From NCBI RefSeq assembly GCF_000332195.1, contig NZ_KB235922.1, forward strand, positions 2,628,211 through 2,692,210: a DNA stretch of 64,000 nt, in the 5' to 3' direction. The translations under genes and the position numbers were made by a program. Position 1 is the stretch's first letter; every line of letters begins with the position of its first letter. This DNA is from Pleurocapsa sp. PCC 7319 (GTDB lineage: Bacteria > Cyanobacteriota > Cyanobacteriia > Cyanobacteriales > Xenococcaceae). Shown one piece after another: positions 8,658 to 17,078 of the stretch. A model generated the notes under the pieces. The model was given only the letters and a program-made list of their open reading frames with translations. It ran no database searches and had not been told where the DNA came from.

Positions 8658-8784
8658 GATCGCCTGCGACAAATAGAGCTAAAACAAAGTGATCGCTACT
8701 ACTTGTACTGACTGATTACAACAAGTAGGATTAGATGAGATTAGCCAAGAACCAGTTGTCGAACGTTACAACTTGGCAAATTAA
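8658..8784 (+). pseudogene. 3' remnant of a second DUF928 gene
   Basis: Positions 8658-8784 closely repeat the last 43 codons of the intact DUF928 gene (8172-8300): DRLRQIE at the front and the end of the type EPVVERYNLAN. Small deletions and stops break the frame. Tandem DUF928 genes occur in related loci, so a second copy was probably here and lost all but its tail. Confidence 0.7.
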
Positions 8785-8803
8785 TTAGTTTTCTCTGAGC
8801 CTA

Positions 8804-9589
8804 CTATGCCGCTGCTAGCTTATCTGTCAACTCAAGCTGATTCCTTGGTGTAATCCCCATCCAAATTTGCTCTTGGTAAGAGAGTTGTTTAACCTGCTCT
8901 TGAAACCAGGCTTCAAACTTTTCCTGGAGCAATCGTTGACGCATTAAATCATTGAATTGTGCGGGGATAAACTTTTCAACGCGCACGATTATCTGCCATT
9001 CTCCCACGGACACGGGAGGACGAATTTCGCTGATTTGACTGCTAGATAGTAGATAAGCCAGTGTTGGGTGAAGCGTGCCTAACTCAACTGGACCCATCAG
9101 CCCATTTGTTAATGCTTCTGAACCTTTAGAATATTCGCGAGCCAGTTCGGCAAAGGATTGTTCTCTCTCTTGAAGACGAAAATAAAGTTCAGTGGCAATT
9201 CCGTTATCTTTAGTCTGAATCAAGGAATAAACTACGCGATCAAGCTGCTTTTTGCGTTTGGAGAAGTAAGAACGCAACTGACTACCCCAAGTAGATTCTT
9301 TGAATTTTTCAACTCTGAGCCTTCGAGTTACCAAGAGTTTTAACTGTTCTTGGTTCAGACCGCACTGTTCTCCCCAGGCTTGCCTTTCTGCTTCGGAAGT
9401 CAGCCCCCAATGCCGATCAAACTCCTGGTAAGCAAGAGCTATCTCCTCCGGTGTATAGCTGATCTGCACAATTGCTTGGTCAATGATCAATTCGCACAGC
9501 AATTGGGGAATGAGCTTGTAACTAGCTAGAAGAGGAATAATTTCCTCAGCAGTGAGAGTATGATTACCGATTTGTAAAATTGCATTCAT
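8804..9589 (-). CDS. Parvulin-type peptidylprolyl isomerase (SurA/PrsA-like)
   Basis: About 261 aa from ATG 9589 (MNAILQIGNHTLTAEEI); an earlier in-frame ATG would add 14 unlikely residues. A helical chaperone-like N-terminus (residues about 1-110) precedes a rotamase segment with SFAELAREYSKGSEALTNGL, GPVELGTLHP and ISEIRPPVSVGEWQIIVRVE. There is no signal peptide, unlike SurA. In cyanobacteria this type often lies with type I secretion genes (HlyD and a peptidase-containing ABC exporter). None is present here, but the next gene on the same strand is a PPC-repeat protein that could have been a client. Confidence 0.75.
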   Translation of the reverse strand: MNAILQIGNHTLTAEEIIPLLASYKLIPQLLCELIIDQAIVQISYTPEEIALAYQEFDRHWGLTSEAERQAWGEQCGLNQEQLKLLVTRRLRVEKFKESTWGSQLRSYFSKRKKQLDRVVYSLIQTKDNGIATELYFRLQEREQSFAELAREYSKGSEALTNGLMGPVELGTLHPTLAYLLSSSQISEIRPPVSVGEWQIIVRVEKFIPAQFNDLMRQRLLQEKFEAWFQEQVKQLSYQEQIWMGITPRNQLELTDKLAAA

Positions 9590-9720
9590 GATTGGACTTT
9601 TGGTGGGAAGCGAAGCTAGCATCAGGTACATCCCTAGCTCCGCTTACTGTCAATTAGAGTGGCAATAAGCGCTAAGTTTTTAGGTGCTTATCTGGGTTGA
9701 ACCACTGCTATGAAATACTT

Positions 9721-10440
9721 TCAATAACTAGCGTCTACCTGCAACTGATAGCTGGTGTCTTCAGTGTATTGATAGACTTGGACGTAGAAGGGGTTGTCAC
9801 CGTGTAAGCTAAAGGAAAATTCTTCATCTGATATGCCTCCATTAGTTGAAGTAAAATTAGAGTCAACCTCACCTGCCTCAACAATGTTATTGTCGTTAAA
9901 ATCCTGAATTAGTTGGATATCGGCATCACTGCTCAATCCAGTGAGACTAACATTAACATTGCTGTATCGGTCAAGAATAAATCTGTAGACATCAGATGTA
10001 TCACTATCACCCACCCAGCCATTGTAGGTAAACTGGTCCCCGCGGGATAAAACTCCACCATCGACCTCGTTCGGAAGCAAGTTAGGAGGTTCTGTGAGTG
10101 CAGGATAGGGACGGCCTGGAGTAGCAGACAAGTCCAGCTCGTAGTCTAAACGACTGTTACTACTTGGAGCATAGCGCTCAACTACGGCGAAGTAATTACC
10201 TGCCGAAGCCAAATAGTTAATTGAGTCGTCCATGTTACCTCCAAGACGGGAACTTTCAATTTGTTGGTCGCTTGAATCAAACACTCTGTTGTTGTTGCTG
10301 TCTTCATACAAATAAAGATCCGCATCATCACCGGAAGTAATATTGTGGAGGTTCAAATTGATGCTGCTGGTATCACTGATGTTAAAACTGTAGACATCAT
10401 CGGTGTAAGTTTCATTTAAGTAAGTACTTCTATTGATAGG
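9721..10440 (-). pseudogene. PPC-domain (pre-peptidase C-terminal) repeat protein, cut by an insertion sequence
   Basis: At least two PPC-like beta modules are visible, with calcium-type acidic motifs: DDVYSFNIS, SGDDADLYLYEDSNNN, then NEVDGGVLSRGDQF, SDTSDVYRF and LSSDADIQLIQDFNDNN. The frame is open up to the IS630-type element at 10445. If the insertion sequence is removed at its TA duplication, the frame continues without a stop to two adjacent ATG codons ending at 11632. The protein would be secreted or surface-bound by family, but no signal peptide is seen. Confidence 0.65.
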
Positions 10441-10444
10441 ACTA

Positions 10445-11610
10445 AGTACCTAGACAAAATTAATTGTATATTCCGTACCAAAGTTTTTGAGAATATTTTC
10501 GACAGCATCTACTAAAGCAGAATAACTTTCATAAGCATCACTTTCTAACCACTTATACTTAATAAAACGCCAGAGAATTTCTATGATATTCAAATGAGGG
10601 GAATAAGTTGGTAGAAAGAAAATCTCTAGTCCTTTTTCTGACCACTCTGCTTCCTTATTCCAGAGAAAGTTATTTTGATGGATTGAAGCATTATCCATGA
10701 TTAGAATGGTCTTTTTGGTGATTTTTTCACAAAATTGGTCTATACAGGCTACAATGACGTCACTATTAATACTGCATTTAAAAGTGTATACTTCTAGTTC
10801 ATTTTGTCTGCTTAAAAAGCCTAAGACATTTAATCTTTTACTTTGTTGACTAGGGACTTCGATTTTTTGTTTTCTTTCTTGCCAGGCATAAGGGATATAT
10901 GGAATTAAACAAAAACCACTTTCATCTACGTATCTAATTTCAATTTCTCCTGTTGACTCTTGTTCTTTTAATTTGTCTAATTCCTTGACTTTTCGGTCGT
11001 AAAATTCAGGGATAGGATTTCCTCCTACCCTTCTTTTGATTCTAGACCAACCCATATAAGCTGATTTGATTATTCTTTTTATAGTCTTTTTACTTACGGT
11101 GTTTCCCCATTCTCTTAAAATTTTTGATTGGACTTTTTCCAGATTTTTGGGCGTGTCTTTTACCCAATTTTTTATTTGTTGCTGTTGCTCAACAGTAAAT
11201 AGCTTTTTTCTTCCCCGACCAGGACTATTATAAAGTCCCGAAAATTTAGATGATTCCCAAGCATTAAACCAATTGTAAATTGTATTGCGACTTACTTGAA
11301 ATATTTCCCTTAATTCTGAGATTTTATAGCCTTGATAACTTAATTTAATACAATGGGCTCTCTGTCTTACTTGATAATATTTACTCTGCTGGTAAATTCT
11401 CTTTAAAAGTTTTAATGTATCTTTGTTTAAACCCTTAATATATCTCATCTTAATCTGGTTTCTTTTATTTAGGCGATCGCCGAGCACTTTGGGTTCTCCC
11501 GAACTTTCAGCGATTGCCTCAACTTCTCCTATAATGACCCCTTAATTTAACCTGAAAATAGTCACTTAAAACTTTATCTTAAAATATACAATTAATTCTG
11601 TCTTACTACT
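10445..11610 (-). mobile_element. IS630-type insertion sequence, about 1.17 kb, complete
   Basis: TA flanks both ends (10443-10444 and 11611-11612). The ends form an imperfect inverted repeat of about 30 bp: AGTACCTAGACAAAATTAAT on the left and, reversed, AGTAGTAAGACAGAATTAAT on the right, both continuing TGTATATT. It differs in sequence and length from the frameshifting IS630 at the window ends. Confidence 0.85.
10450..11448 (-). CDS. IS630-family transposase
   Basis: About 332 aa from ATG 11448 (MRYIKGLNKDTLK). Upstream in-frame residues are unlikely because they would lie in a HIP1-containing leader. Two N-terminal helix-turn-helix regions (GYKISELREIFQVSRNTIYN and the KKLFTVEQQQQI region) precede a DDE core. 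The core has RYVDESGFCL (first Asp), TILIMDNASIHQ (second Asp) and FLPTYSPHLNIIEILW (Glu). It is a single uninterrupted frame of full family length and may be active. Confidence 0.92.
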   Translation of the reverse strand: MRYIKGLNKDTLKLLKRIYQQSKYYQVRQRAHCIKLSYQGYKISELREIFQVSRNTIYNWFNAWESSKFSGLYNSPGRGRKKLFTVEQQQQIKNWVKDTPKNLEKVQSKILREWGNTVSKKTIKRIIKSAYMGWSRIKRRVGGNPIPEFYDRKVKELDKLKEQESTGEIEIRYVDESGFCLIPYIPYAWQERKQKIEVPSQQSKRLNVLGFLSRQNELEVYTFKCSINSDVIVACIDQFCEKITKKTILIMDNASIHQNNFLWNKEAEWSEKGLEIFFLPTYSPHLNIIEILWRFIKYKWLESDAYESYSALVDAVENILKNFGTEYTINFV

Positions 11611-11800
11611 TAAATACAGTAGTTATCATCATGAGATGATTACATGGTGACAGATTTATTGAGCGTACAGAAGATTTTTACGTGGTCAACATCGAATTCG
11701 CATCGGTACGTATTGAATTATCTATTCACGTTTCATTAGTACTACAGTCCGAATTGAATCTCTCTCTGACTAAATGCCAGTTGTCATTACGTTAGTATTG

Positions 11801-11956
11801 TTAACCTATTAGCATTACTACATTCTTGTCAAAATTGTTTTCAAACACGAACTCGCTGTAGTCAGCTAAGTCATCAATTCCCGCGAAGTTGAATAAAATT
11901 TCCGTTGCTAACCAAATTACTGTTTTAGCGATTAACTTATTTTTTAACCAACACAT
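11801..11956 (-). CDS. Short 51-aa protein with a strong Shine-Dalgarno sequence
   Basis: The start ATG (11956-11954) follows AGGAGGTGAAT with ideal spacing. The protein begins MCWLKNKLIAKTVIWL and continues with NFAGIDDLADYSEFVFE. It has a basic N-terminus, a short hydrophobic stretch (residues about 9-26) and an acidic, aromatic C-terminal half. I do not recognise a function, although short cyanobacterial proteins with an IDDLADYSEFVFE-like patch seem familiar. It lies alone between an insertion sequence and the two-partner secretion operon, on the opposite strand. Confidence 0.65.
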   Translation of the reverse strand: MCWLKNKLIAKTVIWLATEILFNFAGIDDLADYSEFVFENNFDKNVVMLIG

Positions 11957-12307
11957 TGGTATTCACCTCCTGAAAGAAGTAGGGCGATCGCCTGAGTTTT
12001 CTCTAATTACCTACTAACTTTGTTGGTTTCATTTAGTTATTGGGGTAAGGTTTTGGCATTTATGTATTTAAATGAGTGATAAGGGAATAGCTTTTTTAAT
12101 CAGTAACCTGAGAGATTTTTTCCAGATTATGGCAGAAATGTTATAAAATGTTACAAAAATTAAACATTTAAGGTGAAATAAACTAAGAATTATCTTCTTT
12201 TCGGAAATTTCTGGAGAATAAAGGTATCGGTCTGAAAAGAGAATTAACTTTTCTGAGAAATCTGACTGATTCACTTCGTAATCCCCGTCTTTCTTGAGGC
12301 TTTAGCT
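11957..12307. other. Intergenic region upstream of tpsA
   Basis: This stretch should hold the promoters of the 51-aa gene (leftward) and of the tpsA operon (rightward). It is AT-rich with one HIP1 site near 11983. No clear -10/-35 pair, operator or terminator could be assigned. A 68-aa minus-strand open frame here has no recognisable content. Confidence 0.4.
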
Positions 12308-15151
12308 ATGAGTAGAGACTGGCGAGCTAGATTTAGGAAATTCGCGATCGCGATCGCTTTGGGCGGCGTTACTATTTCTTGTTGGGAAAGTATAGTTTTG
12401 GCGCAAATTATTCCTGACGAGACTCTGGATGATGAAAGTTCTGTGGTGACTCCTGATACCATCGAAGGAATTGAGAGCGATCGCATTTCAGGAGGGGCAG
12501 CTAGAGGGAGTAATCTCTTTCACAGTTTTCGCGAATTTAGTATTGGTGAAGATAGAGCAGGATATTTTGAGAATCCAGCGGCGATCAAGAATATCTTTAG
12601 TCGCGTAACCGGTAGTGACCCTTCTAACATCTTAGGAAGGTTGGGGGTACTGGGTAATGCCAATCTGTTTTTTCTAAACCCTAATGGTATCCTGTTTGGA
12701 CCGAATGCCAGTTTAGATGTTCGAGGTTCGTTTTTAACGACTACTGCAGATGGCATTCTCTTTCCTGATGGAAATCAGTTTAGTGCGACTAACCCAGAAG
12801 CACCGCCAATTTTGACGGTTAACGTTCAGCAGCTGATTGGATTGCAGTTTGAAGGTAAAGAAGGAAAAATTGTTAATCAGGCAAAAATATTTTTAGATTC
12901 AGAGCAAAACTTAGCTTTAATTGGTGGAGAAGTCTTAATTGATGGGGGATATTTGGCTACACCTGGAGGTCGTATTGAAATAGGTAGTGTTGCGAAAAAC
13001 AGTATTGTTAGCCTGACTGAAATTAAAGAAGGATTGGATATTGGCTATGAAGGAGTCGAAAATTTCCAAGACATTAGCCTTGCTTTTGGCGCGTTGGTCC
13101 AAAGTTATGGCGAAAATACTGGGGATGTTCAAGTTCAAGGTAGAAATATTAGTCTTACTGAAGGTAGTGCAATTTCTCTTAATACTGAAGCAGGTCAAGC
13201 TGGTGATGTAAACATTATTGCTTCTGAATCGTTAACATTAGATGGTAATGCCGCAGAAGTAGAGCTTGGAAAATTTAGAACTTTAATTTTCATCGACGTT
13301 CTCGATGATGCTACTGGAGAAGGGAGCAGTATTAATATTAATACCCCAAAACTAGCAGTTACAAATGGAGCTCAAATAGCTACCACTAATGATTTTGGTC
13401 AAGGAGCAGATATCAATATCAATGCTTCTGAGGTAATTGTCGAAAAATCTTTCATTTTTGAAGATCCCATTGAAGATCCAGAAGATTTTAAAGCTTCAGG
13501 TATTTTTGCCAACGTTTTTGACGATGGGACTGGAAATGGGGGCAATTTAACTATCACTACGGAAAAACTTACTATAAATGAAGGAGCACAAATTTCTACT
13601 TCTACTGTTGGGGCTGGTAATGCAGGAGATTTACTGGTTAATGCAATAGAATCTGTAAGACTAATTGGCACAATACCAGGAACTAATAATCCTAGTTCCT
13701 TAGGTGCTGATGTAGGAGATTTAGTAACTGCAATAGGAGATGCTGGAGATTTGACTGTGAATACTCCTAAACTTGAAGTAAGAGATGGAGCACAAATCGG
13801 AACAATTGCCCAAAATGAGGGGAATGGAGGTAATTTAACTCTAAATATCTCGGATTCAATTTTGCTAACGGGTACTTCTCCCTTAGCAGAATTAGGAGGA
13901 GAAGGAAGAAGTGGTATTTTTGTTAGTGTCGAGCCATCACTAGAAGATGAATTTGGAACAATAATTCAGTCGACTGGAAATGGAGGAAATTTAAGTCTTT
14001 CCACCAAAGAATTAATTATCGAAAAAGGTGCATTAATTTCTGCTGATACTTTTAGTGTGGGTGATGCAGGTGATGCAGATATTAATGTCAATAATTTAAT
14101 CCTACGCGATGGCGGACAAATAGGCGCAGGTTCCTTATTCGGAGTCAATAATATCGATACTGAAAGAGGTAATGGTGGCACTCTCAATATTGATGCTACC
14201 GAATCTGTAGAAATTACTGGTATTGGAGATATTAACGGAGAGCCAGTAAATAGTAGTATATTCACCCTGGCTGAAAGCAATGGCAATGCAGGAGATATCA
14301 CCCTGAAAGTGGAAGACAGTATTTTCCTAGCTGGAGATAACAGCGGTCTGTTTGCCAACACTGAAGAGAATTCTACTGGCAACAGTGGTAGTATATTCAT
14401 CGACCTTACTACCGTAGTTGTTAGAGATGAAGCGCAAATAGCAGTCAACAGTGATGGTAAAGGTATAGGCGGAAATATTGATTTACAAGCAGATTTTCTC
14501 ACCCTAGATCAAGGAACTATTACTGCTGAAACTGTCAGCAGCCAAGGCGGAAATATTAACCTGACCCTTTCAGATTTATTAACGTTACGCAATAACAGTC
14601 AAATTACTGCTACCGCTGGTACTGCTCAATCAGGAGGAGATGGGGGCAATATTACAATAGATGCGCCGTTTATTATTGCTTTTCCCCAGGAAAATAGTGA
14701 TATTAGTGCCAATGCCTTTGAAGGAGATGGTGGGAATATTAGGATTAATGCCAATGGCATTTTTGGGATAGAGTTTCGCGACCAAGAAACTTCTCTGAGC
14801 GATATCACAGCATCGTCGAAATTTGGACAGCAAGGAGAAGTAGAAATTAATACCTCTGTCATCGATCCCACTCGCGGTTTAAATAACTTACCCCAAGACA
14901 CAGTAGAAGCTAAAGTTGCCGAAGGTTGCCAAACAGCAGGAGGTCAGCCAACATTAGAATTTTTCGATATTGGCACAGGGGGTTTACCGCCTAGCCCTGA
15001 CGAGCTATTCAGTAGCGAAATGGTCATCGCTGAATGGATTCCGCTCGATCTTGCAGACAAGAAGATACAAGCACCAACTTCAGAAAAAAGTTTTACAGGA
15101 GATGAGGTTAGTAATGTAACTCTGCTCAACAGTTTTCCTTGTCAGAAATAA
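12308..15151 (+). CDS. Filamentous-haemagglutinin-type TpsA exoprotein (two-partner secretion)
   Basis: 947 aa. A signal peptide (residues about 1-33, ending VLAQ) is followed by the TPS secretion domain (about 34-190) with GGAARGSNLFHSFREFSIG, YFENP, the hallmark NANLFFLNPNGILFGPNA, and LDVRGSFLTTTADGI. The rest is a long beta-helix of repeats such as GNGGNLTI, GDAGDADI and RDGAQI. The end carries GCQTAGGQPTLEF, usual in cyanobacterial members. It should be exported by Sec and threaded through the TpsB pore encoded next. No peptidase or adhesion domain is evident beyond the helix. Confidence 0.93.
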   Translation: MSRDWRARFRKFAIAIALGGVTISCWESIVLAQIIPDETLDDESSVVTPDTIEGIESDRISGGAARGSNLFHSFREFSIGEDRAGYFENPAAIKNIFSRVTGSDPSNILGRLGVLGNANLFFLNPNGILFGPNASLDVRGSFLTTTADGILFPDGNQFSATNPEAPPILTVNVQQLIGLQFEGKEGKIVNQAKIFLDSEQNLALIGGEVLIDGGYLATPGGRIEIGSVAKNSIVSLTEIKEGLDIGYEGVENFQDISLAFGALVQSYGENTGDVQVQGRNISLTEGSAISLNTEAGQAGDVNIIASESLTLDGNAAEVELGKFRTLIFIDVLDDATGEGSSININTPKLAVTNGAQIATTNDFGQGADININASEVIVEKSFIFEDPIEDPEDFKASGIFANVFDDGTGNGGNLTITTEKLTINEGAQISTSTVGAGNAGDLLVNAIESVRLIGTIPGTNNPSSLGADVGDLVTAIGDAGDLTVNTPKLEVRDGAQIGTIAQNEGNGGNLTLNISDSILLTGTSPLAELGGEGRSGIFVSVEPSLEDEFGTIIQSTGNGGNLSLSTKELIIEKGALISADTFSVGDAGDADINVNNLILRDGGQIGAGSLFGVNNIDTERGNGGTLNIDATESVEITGIGDINGEPVNSSIFTLAESNGNAGDITLKVEDSIFLAGDNSGLFANTEENSTGNSGSIFIDLTTVVVRDEAQIAVNSDGKGIGGNIDLQADFLTLDQGTITAETVSSQGGNINLTLSDLLTLRNNSQITATAGTAQSGGDGGNITIDAPFIIAFPQENSDISANAFEGDGGNIRINANGIFGIEFRDQETSLSDITASSKFGQQGEVEINTSVIDPTRGLNNLPQDTVEAKVAEGCQTAGGQPTLEFFDIGTGGLPPSPDELFSSEMVIAEWIPLDLADKKIQAPTSEKSFTGDEVSNVTLLNSFPCQK

Positions 15152-15180
15152 GCTGGTAAACATCGAATTTGATGGTTGCA

Positions 15181-15220
15181 GCACTATGGGGGAGCTAGGG
15201 AGGAGCAGGGGATTTAGGGG
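15181..15220 (+). repeat. G-rich purine stretch before tpsB
   Basis: Lies between tpsA and tpsB: a GGGGGAGCTAGGGAGGAGCA-type tract. G-rich runs of this sort (GGGAGC / GGGG) are common in cyanobacterial intergenic regions. Here it could be mistaken for coding sequence and is the reason the longer tpsB start is doubtful. Confidence 0.5.
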
Positions 15221-15254
15221 GCTAAATGAATTATTGAGCAAAAATGAGGAAACA

Positions 15255-17057
15255 ATGATTAGATTCCCGCGCTACTGGCTATACTCACTGTTAGTAGTTT
15301 TAACCAGCACCACCAATACTGGTTATCTTAGGGCACAAACTAGCGAAATTACTCAAAATAGCCTTGATTCTCGCGACAGACCTCAAATACCACCACAGGA
15401 TATCATTCCGCCATCTTCACCTCCTTCTCTACCCGAAGAACCTCCCTCTTTACCACCACCGCCAGAAGAATTACTTCCCTCTCCCAGAATTCCATCAGAA
15501 GAATTTCTCAATACAGAAGAAACAATTACTGTTACTAAATTTATCTTCACTGGCAACACAGCTGTTACTAGTGAAGAATTAAGCAAAAAATTTACTACAG
15601 ATTTAACGAACAAACCGGTTTCTTTAACCAGATTGCTCCAAATTGCTTCGGATATTGCTAGTCTTTATGCCAAACGAGGATATAGTACCTCCGGTGCAAT
15701 TATTTCGATTCCTAAAGCAACTCAACAACAAGGAACAGGAATTGTTGAAGTAATAGTTATTGAAGGGGAGTTGGCAGAAATAAGAATTCTTCCTGGGAAA
15801 GACTCTCTGAAGCTAAATAGTAACTATATCCGTTCTCGTTTAAACCGAGCTGTATCTAAGCCTTTAAATATCTACGAACTTCAAGAAGCCTTACAATTAC
15901 TACAGCTCGATCCTTTAATTGACAGTATCTCTGCTACCTTATCTGCTGGTTCTCGTTCAGAACAAAGCATACTAGAAGTAAAAGTATCAGAAGCAGACTC
16001 TTTTAATCTTCAAATTTTTGGTGATAACAATCGTTCTCCCAGTGTGGGAAGTTTTCGGCGCGGCGGCATAATTACAGAAGCAAATTTATTAGGATGGGGA
16101 GATAAAGTTAGCTTAGGTTATACCAATACCGATGGTAGCGATGCCTTTGACGTTGCTTACACAATTCCGATTAATCCCGATAACGGTACCCTGAGTTTTA
16201 CCTTCAATAACACAGAAAATGAAGTAGTTGAGTCTCCTTTTGATACCTTAGATATTGAATCAGAATCTCGTTCTTATGAACTAAGTCTGCGTCAACCCAT
16301 AATTCAAAACATCGATCGCGATACTCGCACTTTTGACGAGGTTGCTTTAGGTGCAACAGCTTTTTGGCGTAACAGCGAATCTTCTTTAGGGAACAACCCT
16401 TCTCCCTTATCTCCTGGTGCGGAAGCCGACGGCGATATTGGGATTTTTGCCCTGCGGTTTGCCCAAGAATGGACGAGACAAAATGCTAGTTCAGTTTTCG
16501 CCTTGCGTTCGGAGTTTAGCTTTGGTCTAAATGTTTTTGATGCTACTACTAACGAACAGATCGCCGGGGTTGAAAGAATTCCCGACAGTCGCTTTTTTTC
16601 TTGGCGAGGACAAGCCCAGTGGGTAAGCTTGTTAGCCCCAGATACTCTATTATTGCTCAGGAGTGGACTGCAACTAGCAAATGATGCACTGTTACCTTCG
16701 GAACAATTTAGTATTGGTGGTTTTGATACTGTCCGAGGTTATCGACAAGATCGACTGCTTACTGATAATGGTTTCTTAGCTTCAGCCGAACTTCGCATTC
16801 CTATTATTGAAGGTTTTTCCGAACCAAGAATTGTACAAATCATTCCTTTTTTTGATTATGGCCTTGGCTGGAATAACTTTGATGTACCTAATCCAGATCC
16901 TCAAAATTTGGCATCTCTAGGTATTGGCTTGCTTTGGCAAGAGGAGAATTTTAATTTTCGCTTTGATTACGGTATTCCTCTAATAGATACAGATTCGAGC
17001 GATCAAACCTTACAAGAACAGGGCTTGTATTTCTCTCTGCAATGGAATCTTTTTTGA
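15255..17057 (+). CDS. TpsB outer-membrane transporter (ShlB/FhaC/HecB family)
   Basis: About 600 aa from ATG 15255 (MIRFPRYWLYSLLVVL), preceded by GAGGA. An in-frame ATG at 15186 would add a 23-residue leader encoded by a G-rich repeat and spoil the signal peptide. The order is signal peptide, Pro/Glu-rich linker (residues about 45-85), POTRA domain starting ITVTKFIFTGNTAVTSEEL (about 90-165), second POTRA-like part, then a 16-strand Omp85-type barrel. The barrel has the motif QFSIGGFDTVRGYRQ (VRGY is the conserved tip motif) and ends LYFSLQWNLF with a terminal Phe. It secretes the TpsA protein. Confidence 0.93.
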   Translation: MIRFPRYWLYSLLVVLTSTTNTGYLRAQTSEITQNSLDSRDRPQIPPQDIIPPSSPPSLPEEPPSLPPPPEELLPSPRIPSEEFLNTEETITVTKFIFTGNTAVTSEELSKKFTTDLTNKPVSLTRLLQIASDIASLYAKRGYSTSGAIISIPKATQQQGTGIVEVIVIEGELAEIRILPGKDSLKLNSNYIRSRLNRAVSKPLNIYELQEALQLLQLDPLIDSISATLSAGSRSEQSILEVKVSEADSFNLQIFGDNNRSPSVGSFRRGGIITEANLLGWGDKVSLGYTNTDGSDAFDVAYTIPINPDNGTLSFTFNNTENEVVESPFDTLDIESESRSYELSLRQPIIQNIDRDTRTFDEVALGATAFWRNSESSLGNNPSPLSPGAEADGDIGIFALRFAQEWTRQNASSVFALRSEFSFGLNVFDATTNEQIAGVERIPDSRFFSWRGQAQWVSLLAPDTLLLLRSGLQLANDALLPSEQFSIGGFDTVRGYRQDRLLTDNGFLASAELRIPIIEGFSEPRIVQIIPFFDYGLGWNNFDVPNPDPQNLASLGIGLLWQEENFNFRFDYGIPLIDTDSSDQTLQEQGLYFSLQWNLF

Positions 17058-17078
17058 AATACCAATTTAAAACTAATT

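Noticed and set aside
11640-11790. About 45 open codons on the plus strand beside the IS630 element (GDRFIERTEDFYVVN-like)
   Set aside because: Begins right after a stop, with no start codon and no recognised similarity; too short to call.
12068-12274. 68-codon minus-strand frame upstream of tpsA
   Set aside because: Low-complexity AT-rich composition, no ribosome binding site and no recognisable motif.
15186-15254. Earlier ATG for tpsB
   Set aside because: The extra 23 residues come from a G-rich intergenic repeat and would separate the signal peptide from the N-terminus; ATG 15255 has a better ribosome binding site.
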